From Macrocystis pyrifera (Eukaryota > Sar > Phaeophyceae > Laminariales > Laminariaceae), in the NCBI GenBank assembly GCA_031763025.1, contig JASSKH010000028.1, positions 6,273,324 through 6,337,323 on the forward strand: 64,000 nucleotides of DNA. Reading direction: 5' to 3'. The notes under the pieces are model-generated. The model ran no database searches, had not been told where the DNA came from, and saw nothing but the letters and a program-made list of their open reading frames with translations. How positions within the stretch are numbered: the stretch's first letter is position 1; every line of letters starts with the position of its first letter. The translations under genes were made by a program, and so were the position numbers. Below are positions 57,917 to 64,000 of this stretch, piece by piece.

Positions 57917-58060
57917 CAGGTCGTATCTCAGATCAGGCGCCACATACCAGGCTTCTTTTTCTTCTCCCCCCCCCCCCATCGCGGTATATCTAATACCAGG
58001 TATGTGCCTTGACATTTTTGTGGCGAGAAAGGTTTAGCCCTTCTCTTCCCTTCGCAGAAC
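57917..58060 (+). repeat. Dispersed repeat R3
   Basis: CAGGTCGTATCTCAGATCAG, CTTCTCCCCCCCCCCCATCG, GGCGAGAAAGGTTTAGCCCT and TCTTCCCTTCG. It is the most diverged of the four copies and carries a TACCAGGTA insert (57993). Confidence 0.55.
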
Positions 58061-59067
58061 TCTGTTGTGCGGTAAGCATTACACAGCAGTATTGCCGTTC
58101 TTTTACACGTACGCGTCTTCATTTTGGTTTTGTTTTTTTTTCGTCGCCGTCTTTTTTTTTTTTTTTTTTTTTTTCGCGATTGAAACACACACGCTGCCCT
58201 TTGTCACGGATGGCAAAAAAAATACTATTGCTATTCTTGCCAACCGGCAATGGATGCTGTAGTAGCATGAGCTTTCATCGTTCACCACTCATACCCCCTC
58301 CGAAGGAAGAAGACCATCACAATACGAATTGTTGTACGTACCGTCGGAGGGGTGGACACACGTTGATCGTGAATCTCGGTGAGGGTGCGACTGTACCCTA
58401 ACCATGACTCCGACGCAGACCCAAAACCGGCCAGAAACGGGCGAGAAACGCGGCTGCGCCGCTTCTTATCCTTTTTCTTATTCTGCAATCTGCGGACTTC
58501 AATATACCCCTCATGCCACTCAGAGTGCGTATGTAGTTACTTTAGGAAGACTCGGCATCAAGGTTTGTCCACTACTGTACTGTAGTATCCAGCGGTGCTG
58601 CTGCCGTCGCGAAAGAGGGAAGCACAATAAGTTGACGTGATATCTCGAACGCGTGAGATTATGCCGACCCGGACCCGATCCCTTGAGGAGGATCAGGTGC
58701 GGTGGAGACCGAAAAAAGAGCGAGGGGAGAGAGAAAAAAAACACGAATTTCTACGCTAGCGGTGGGCACCATGTTACAGAATTTCCTGAGGCTCCTTCTT
58801 CACTTAAGGAGCACTACATGTCGCCCATAGAAAAAAAGGGTTTTACGAAAAAAGCGGTACGCTTCGACCCGACGAACAGTCCGACGTATGGCCTAAGTCT
58901 GTACGTATACGTAGCTTAAAAAACGATTGTGAATATGTACAAACGATGTTGAGGTTGTTTTCCTCAGGATAGAAAAAAAAAAATCCAACCACCCGAGGAT
59001 ATTTTTGGCCCAAAGAGCGCTTCGAGTACCCCTATCTATCGTGCATAACACTAATCGAGGTATGCTA
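58061..59067. other. Non-coding stretch, nothing recognised
   Basis: T-runs (58132-58173) and phrases such as TTTCCTGAGGCTCCTTCTTC (about 58783), which recur loosely near 53395, 57770 and 61420. No gene is seen. Confidence 0.25.
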
Positions 59068-59182
59068 CCCCGGGGGGCCATAGTAAATAGGGCCGAACAT
59101 TGTTTGTAAAAATAGGTAAACATATAGTTTTTTGTGTGTGTGTGTGTGTACCGTAGGTCCTTTTAACTATGGTCCCCCGTAA
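59068..59182. mobile_element. MITE family A, diverged copy
   Basis: GGGGGGCCATAGTAAATAGG at the left and CTATGGTCCCCCGTAA at the right, with a (GT)n insertion in the centre. It lies 30 bp from a clean copy. Confidence 0.7.
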
Positions 59183-59212
59183 CAATACATATATATACGG
59201 TGGAGGTACATA

Positions 59213-59317
59213 TTACGGGGGTCCATAGTTAACGGGACCAAATATTGTTAGTAAAAATAGGCAAATATATAGGTTTTTATGTACACCATAGGTCCTGTTA
59301 ACTATGGACCCCCGTAA
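59213..59317. mobile_element. MITE family A, clean copy
   Basis: 105 bp from TTACGGGGGTCCATAGTTAA to TAACTATGGACCCCCGTAA, with TA on both sides (59211-59212, 59318-59319). It is nearly identical to the copy at 12889. Confidence 0.88.
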
Positions 59318-59597
59318 TAGGGGAGCTCTGCAATTTTCTGAGAGCTCTCTCTCTTTACACGCTCGAGGAGCTATACCAGGCACAACAACACCTCACACCC
59401 CGCCAAAAAAACGACTTTCAATTACGTAACCAAACTTGTCACGCCTACGAAACATCCCAATGAGCAACGAGCGGCTGAAACCAACCCCACGGCCTATGTA
59501 AAGGTTAGATATTACATGTAACCAACGTTTTTTTTTTGTTTTGTGAAAACACAAAAAGACGGGAGGATTCGAACGGTTTCGAGTACGTAGTTCCTCG

Positions 59598-59702
59598 GTT
59601 AACCCTTTTAGTACGGCATTGTGCATGTACCTAAATATGACTCTAATTATGAGTTGTTCGTTTTTCGTTTCCACAAGGGGACTGCGGTCCTAGAAGGGGT
59701 TT
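59598..59702. mobile_element. MITE family B, diverged copy
   Basis: TTAACCCTTTTAGTACGGCA at the left and GGGGACTGCGGTCCTAGAAG GGGTTTT at the right. The inner arms are eroded. Confidence 0.6.
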
Positions 59703-59983
59703 TGTCAGGCCCGTGCCACGATACCTAGCACGCGTCGTCTGTCGTATGTAGGTTCTAGACATTTGAGTCTGAAAACGGGTTCCTTACCCTTGTCGAAGCG
59801 CGCGTGGGAGGGAGGGAGGGAGGGAGGGAGGGAGGGAGGGAGAACGAGTAGAAAGGCCCAGGACACAGGTAAAAACGGCGACGATCTGTACAAAAGGATG
59901 AAACAAAGGGGAACAAAAGCGAAATCGGGGTTCCACATGATTTTGTTTTGTTTGGTTTTGTTTTGTCTTTTTTCAGCCTTGAC

Positions 59984-60038
59984 TCTCGCTCGCCACACTG
60001 CTCGCGTTGCATGCCGCTCGCTGTGGGTTTCGAACTCC
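59984..60038 (-). CDS. Gene 2 exon: C2 domain, second part
   Basis: On the minus strand, after TTGTCTACAAACAG, it completes a codon from the previous exon and reads EFETHSERHATRAVWRAR. The spacing of T...V-W (11 residues) matches the 'TKVxxxTLNPVW' core of C2 domains. The start phase agrees with the exon ending at 60349. The downstream donor (AGA|GTCAAG) is weak, so the exon end is uncertain. Later C2 strands must lie in an exon I did not find. Confidence 0.5.
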
Positions 60039-60348
60039 CTGTTTGTAGACAATTTTTCCGCATCAGTTTGATGTGTTTCCCTCTATACTGTATAGCCCTC
60101 CGTCCTTGCTGACCTGCGCGTGATACCTTCGCGAATGAATGCTGCAAGCTACCTCAAATCCAATCCACCCATTCTATAAAATCCATAATGTATTCCAGTC
60201 CCCGAGATATACACATGCGTCATTTATCTCAACCAACAAACCCTGTTTTGTTCGTTGCTTCGTTTGCGGGGGCCGTTACTTCGCGTACGAACAACACTAT
60301 CCTTTTTCGTTATGTCGGTGCCATGAACAGCCCTGCAAACAAAAGCAC

Positions 60349-60488
60349 CTGGAGCACTCCAGTACCGTGATAATCACGTACGGGTGACACTTCCGGCTGA
60401 CCGGGTCCCCCACAGGCAGGCCGCTGGCGCTCCGAACCGCCACAACTATTGCCCGCTTTTCCTTCTGGATCCGCCGGTTGAAGCGGAT
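60349..60488 (-). CDS. Gene 2 exon: C2 domain, first part
   Basis: On the minus strand, between TCTTCTTCACAG and TCCAG|GTGCTT. It starts in phase 0 and ends in phase 2. It reads IRFNRRIQKEKRAIVVAVRS, then ASGLPVGDPVSRKCHPYVII TVLEC. The order of a hydrophobic beta strand, A-x-GLP, D, and then P-Y-V followed by a hydrophobic strand is the classic C2 N-terminal half. C2 domains bind phospholipid membranes, often with calcium. Here Asp follows 'GLPVG', but the next ligand position is His rather than Asp (HPYV for DPYV), so calcium binding is doubtful. The first residues complete the IQ motif begun in the exon at 62537-62474. Confidence 0.72.
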
Positions 60489-60663
60489 CTGTGAAGAAGA
60501 AACACGAGGAGAATTCGCCGCTTCAGTCCGCGCTAGAAGGAAGAAGCGCAGAAGCCAGAAGTCCCGTCCAGCATCGAACACGGCAGAAAGTAAGGTGTTC
60601 CATGTAAAGGCGTTACTCGTAGAGTAAATCAGAAGCTCAGAATTCAGTAGGCGTGGTTTCCCC

Positions 60664-60965
60664 TTGATAGTTAATATTTTGAAGAGGCTTTCTTCTTGGC
60701 GCCTCAAGCCGGCCCTCAGACCCGAAGCCTATGCCAGTGATCAATGCCTGGATGATGTGCTTGGTAAGACTGTAGGTTGGTCCGGCCGGCTTGAATGCTG
60801 TGCTTGGGAGTGTTCTAGGTTGATTCGGCCGACTCGGGATGTTGTGGTATGGAAAGACTCTACTGTGGGTCGATTGAGCCGCTCACAATATATCCCTTAG
60901 CGCCAATCGGAGTGCGTAAATAGCTACTTCAGGAATATTCACTTCAACACGTGACTACTTGCCGG
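60664..60965 (+). repeat. Dispersed repeat R4, uninterrupted copy
   Basis: TTGGCGCCTCAAGCCGGCCC, GTTGATTCGGCCGACTCGGG, GGGTCGATTGAGCCGCTCAC, CCCTTAGCGCCAATCGGAGT and ACTTCAACACGTGACTACTT. It lacks the MITE present in the copy at 45408-45785. It lies in an intron of gene 2. Confidence 0.75.
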
Positions 60966-61898
60966 AAGCCAGCGTCCAGTCCAGCATCAAACATGTAACT
61001 AACGTAAAAATCAGGTGTTCCATTCAAAACGGCGTTTTTTCAACGACCATAGAGTCGTCGTACTGTGCGTATAGGTACGATGTTGGGGGTTCCGCTTCCG
61101 GGCCCAAAACGCTCATCACCGACGAGGCTGTTCAACCATTGCAATCGAGGAGCTATGGCGCCGATGTAGCGATTGTCTTTGGACTCGATGTTATATTTTT
61201 ACAAAATCATTCGTTAGTTACGACAGGGGTATTGGAGGTATCCATAGATTTTTTTGGCCCAAAACGTTTCTGATCATCGACGAGACTCGCCAACAGAGGA
61301 AACTGCTACATCTGATATCGCTCTTGGGTTACCAATTATTTGCCCACGATCGGGGTGCAATTTCGTTTTCTCTCTCAAAGGTGAGGTTTGGGGTGGGCTA
61401 AAGAGCGCCTTGAATGAGGAGCCTCAGGAAATTCTGGAACATGGTGCACACTTATCGTAGCATACATCAGTAATCAAAACCTAATATGGTGTGCAAACAT
61501 GTGGGGATACATGTTTTTTGGGTCCATCGCGGGTTCTGATTCTTACTACATATGCCCACCCCGTAATAGCGTACCGGTAAATTCTCATCAAACCCGGTTG
61601 ATGGGTGGGAAGAGGAACAGAGGTCCTAAGGGAGGCAGCGAGGAGACTCGGAGAATGTAAATGCTAAATACTCCTCATGTACCGTGAAGCACGGACGATG
61701 ATGATGGACGGAGCTTCCGCTGCGCACTGTTTGCCTTGTGTACTGCACCTTCGCCGTAGTGCCACGCTGTTGTTTCATAGCGCGTACCATAACCTCCGCG
61801 GGTTCGTATTTGAACAGCACGTATTTCATTGGCGTTGCCCTCACATCTTTTAGCCGTTACGTTTCCCTCAGACGCACAAAAGAGGGCATGTTGGTTTT
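60966..61898. other. Intron of gene 2, weak duplications only
   Basis: The phrase GGCCCAAAACG...GACGAG recurs near 61098 and 61255. CCAGCATCAAACATG near 60980 echoes CCAGCATCGAACACG near 60572. No exon is seen. Confidence 0.3.
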
Positions 61899-61970
61899 AT
61901 AGCACTGCCCAATGATCTACTCAGTCACGTGGCTACGTAGGTGACTATGTAGTCCATTGGGCAATGCTAT
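61899..61970. repeat. 72-bp palindrome
   Basis: ATAGCACTGCCCAATG at the left pairs with CATTGGGCAATGCTAT at the right, and the inner GACTACAT/GTAGT parts also pair partly. It is a possible small MITE. No second copy was found in this window. Confidence 0.65.
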
Positions 61971-62317
61971 ATAACGAACACACATATATACCGCTCTGTC
62001 CCGAAATGTAAGGGTCCTTTAGTTGAAACACGCATATCAAAACCGCCATTATATTCCGGTACAGAGTGGTATGCACATCTTCGAGTTCGTTGAATCTCGC
62101 AGACCACTTTACAGTGATCTCCGGGGCCCTCCCCTTGCCACCGCCTATGCTGGGAAATTGAGAAGCTTGGAGTCTTTTTCAACCTTGAAGAATAAGATAC
62201 AGAAGCCACAAACGTCACGCACCACGCCCGCTGAGCACATCAGATAAATCGCCCACACGGTATACAACGGTGCTGGCTATAGACTACATTCGGGGGGGGG
62301 GCGGGTATTCGTCCCCC
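61971..62317. other. Intron of gene 2, nothing recognised
   Basis: No repeat family is seen until the family P tail at 62318. Confidence 0.25.
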
Positions 62318-62406
62318 CCCGTTCCGTCCCAGCATTGTAGGGATGCGGGGGTCTACGATCATACGATTTCGGTCATTCATGACATCAGTACACCTCTCCC
62401 CCCCTA
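62318..62406 (+). mobile_element. Family P tail fragment
   Basis: GTTCCGTCCCAGCATTGTAG then GGATGCGGGGGTCTACGATC and TCATGACATCAGTACACC plus a C-rich end. It is preceded by an 8-base C run and is inserted antisense to gene 2. Confidence 0.75.
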
Positions 62407-62473
62407 CCCCTCCCCTCCATGCACACCACGACTGACTGCTGAAAGAAAAATATGAAGAAAAAGTATATCTCAC

Positions 62474-62537
62474 AGACACGAGACGCATCCGGACGTAGGA
62501 CTGGATCACCGTAGCTTTCCGGGCCTCTTTCGCGGCG
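62474..62537 (-). CDS. Gene 2 exon: IQ motif
   Basis: On the minus strand, after GCCTTTGAGCAG, it reads AAKEARKATVIQSYVRMRLV S and ends TCT|GTGAGA in phase 0. Joined to the next exon it gives ATVIQSYVRMRLVSIRFNRR, an IQ motif (IQxxxRxxxxR) that usually binds calmodulin or a related light chain. The join completing both the motif and the phase is strong support. The exact 5' border is less sure; an open frame continues upstream. An IQ motif directly before a C2 domain suggests a calmodulin-regulated membrane-binding protein. Confidence 0.65.
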
Positions 62538-63390
62538 CTGCTCAAAGGCGCACGCGTAAGCATAGGCAAAGCCAGCAGAGGACGCACGTCGTGAGTGTTG
62601 GAGAATTTTCGGTGGTTGGGTGAGTAGGTGGGTGGTTGGATGGGTTGGTCGGCGTCGGGGTGCAGTGATAAACAATCGCGGTTGGTCTCGCTTCTGTTTT
62701 AGACACGGTTCATGGTGTTGTCTGCAGCCGTTCGGCCGCTGTTTGAACGCATTTCCCGGTTTAGACCGAGCGTTTTGGCGAGGTACAGTACTACTGTAGC
62801 GACAGGGACACGTTTACCGCAGAGCTACTCGAGCGTCCATGGCAGGAAGTTTCCGTGAGACTCGCAGCATCCCTGCGCCCGACGCCTTTACTGCCGTGTA
62901 TGTTAAAAATCAAGGACAATTTAGTACCGACGATTTCCGCATTTTCTCAGCACATCGCAAAACAACGAGATGCACCACCCCCGTCTGGTTGCAGGCATCC
63001 GTTGGACGTTCAAGGCATCCGTTGTACATCCAATCTACGAAAGGCGTGCCGCGGAATTACGAGTGGATCCTAACGAAAGCAGTCGCAACTTCGCCTCTTC
63101 GACCCCGTCGCGCTCCCCCAGCGAAACAAAGTGCTCATGCGCTTGCGGGCAGTTTTTCTGTTACGCAACCCCGCCGCCTCACGCGCTGCAACCCGTGAGT
63201 GCTGCTGGCGATCTGTTCCGGCTGGCCGATATATGGCAAGTTTGCAGAACGCTGCGGTAAATAGGCGCTTCATATACAGATTTTTCAAGTCTTACCCCAA
63301 CCCTTCGCCTGGACGCGGCGTTTTTAGTTTGAGCTCGGAATGATGTTACTCCGCGGTTGGTGAGTCGACTTTGTTCACACATCGGCCAGA
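62538..63390. other. Upstream part of gene 2, no exon confirmed
   Basis: Open frames exist on both strands (plus 62839-63198; minus 63070-63288), but neither has a domain or clear splice borders. More 5' exons of gene 2 are expected here or outside the window. Confidence 0.25.
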
Positions 63391-63825
63391 CCAGATGGAT
63401 CAGATGGATCAGATGGATCAGATGGATCAGATTGATCAGACAAATCAGATATATCAGCTAGATAGATCAGTCATATCAGATATATCAAATACATCAGATA
63501 CATCAGCTAGATCAGATACATCAGATAGATCAGCTAGATCAGCTAGATCAGATAGATCAGATAGATCAGATAGACCAGATAGATCAGATAGATCAGATAG
63601 ATCAGATAGATCAGACAGAACAGACATATCAGACAAATCAGCTAGATCAGATACATCAGACAGATCAGACAGATCAGATAGGTCAGATGGATCAGATGGA
63701 TCAGATAGATCAGATGGATCAACTAGATCAGATAGATAAGATGGGTCAGAGAGATCAGATAGATCAGTCAGATCAGATAGATCAGACAGACCAGACAGAT
63801 CAGATAGATCAGATAGATCATTCCC
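63391..63825 (+). repeat. GATCAGATA-type minisatellite, about 430 bp
   Basis: Units of about 9-10 bp, such as GATAGATCA, GATGGATCA and GACAGATCA, starting as GATCAGATG and drifting. Plus-strand frames read Asp-Arg-Ser repeats and minus-strand frames Leu-Ser-Asp; both are artefacts of the period. Confidence 0.93.
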
Positions 63826-64000
63826 CTTTCATGATATAATTCTTTCATGGCAGCGATCTGTTTGCTGATCTTTCTTGATCCAGACAGTAGCTTACCATGT
63901 TGCCGGGTTGGAACCGTACAATGTGCATGATCTATCATATGTAGCACACTTAGTTTCCTGTGAGTAGAGTATGTACTGCAGCAGTATGCAGATCCTGCAA

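Noticed and set aside
62711-62800. Exon-like readings on both strands (plus MVLSAAVRPLFERISRFRPS; minus LAKTLGLNREMRSNS)
   Set aside because: Both strands are open and splice borders are ambiguous, so I could not choose one.
63391-63825. CRISPR array
   Set aside because: Short drifting tandem units without distinct spacers, in a eukaryotic context. It is a minisatellite.

Overview
The window looks like nuclear DNA of a repeat-rich, intron-rich eukaryote. I infer a stramenopile alga, plausibly a brown alga. The grounds are small exons with GT-AG borders in kilobase-scale introns, EF-hand, IQ and C2 host proteins, Copia and LINE relics, and long C/G and GTA tracts. This assignment is from memory of such genomes and was not tested. 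I saw no bacterial operons, rRNA genes, CRISPR arrays or convincing tRNA genes.

Two host genes can be pieced together from exons. Gene 1 (+ strand, 13.9 kb to at least 44.1 kb) encodes a protein with two degenerate EF-hands followed by a long disordered, Ser/Arg/Pro-rich tail. Its first three recognised exons (13876-14076, 15161-15245, 16087-16285) join with matching phases. Later exons (21168, 22777, 34559, 36466, 40747, 43898) are probable but less sure. Gene 2 (- strand, about 62.5 down to 57.3 kb) encodes an IQ calmodulin-binding motif followed by a C2 domain, split over exons at 62537-62474, 60488-60349 and about 60038-59984. The two genes converge.

Most of the rest is mobile DNA. A Copia-type LTR element (26045-34156, 5-bp target duplication AGCGG, nearly identical LTRs, interrupted coding region) sits in an intron of gene 1. 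Three LINE relics occur, at 4.7-6.6, 23.9-25.0 and 34.8-35.4 kb, all on the - strand, with two detached LINE 3' ends on the + strand. A second set of badly decayed retroelement-like coding lies at 7.6-8.1 kb. Miniature LTR elements with about 66-bp LTRs lie at 1-331 and 12546-12888 and near 49.1-49.45 kb, with a lone LTR at 53.4 kb. Three families of palindromic MITEs recur throughout.

The most abundant repeat, called family P here, is a roughly 520-560-bp non-autonomous retroposon with about two dozen copies. It has a fixed 3' end and variable 5' ends. Every tail ends in a run of C. Its last 60 bp or so resemble the 3' end of the LINE copies at 24, 35, 39.8 and 46.5 kb, which also end in poly(C). 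I read this as a LINE/SINE-like pair that shares a tail, and whose C-runs act as landing sites for further copies. The C tracts typically flank both ends of a full-length copy, and the copies pile up head to tail (39.0-40.6, 54.3-54.7 and 56.5-57.2 kb). This is the best candidate here for an undescribed system.
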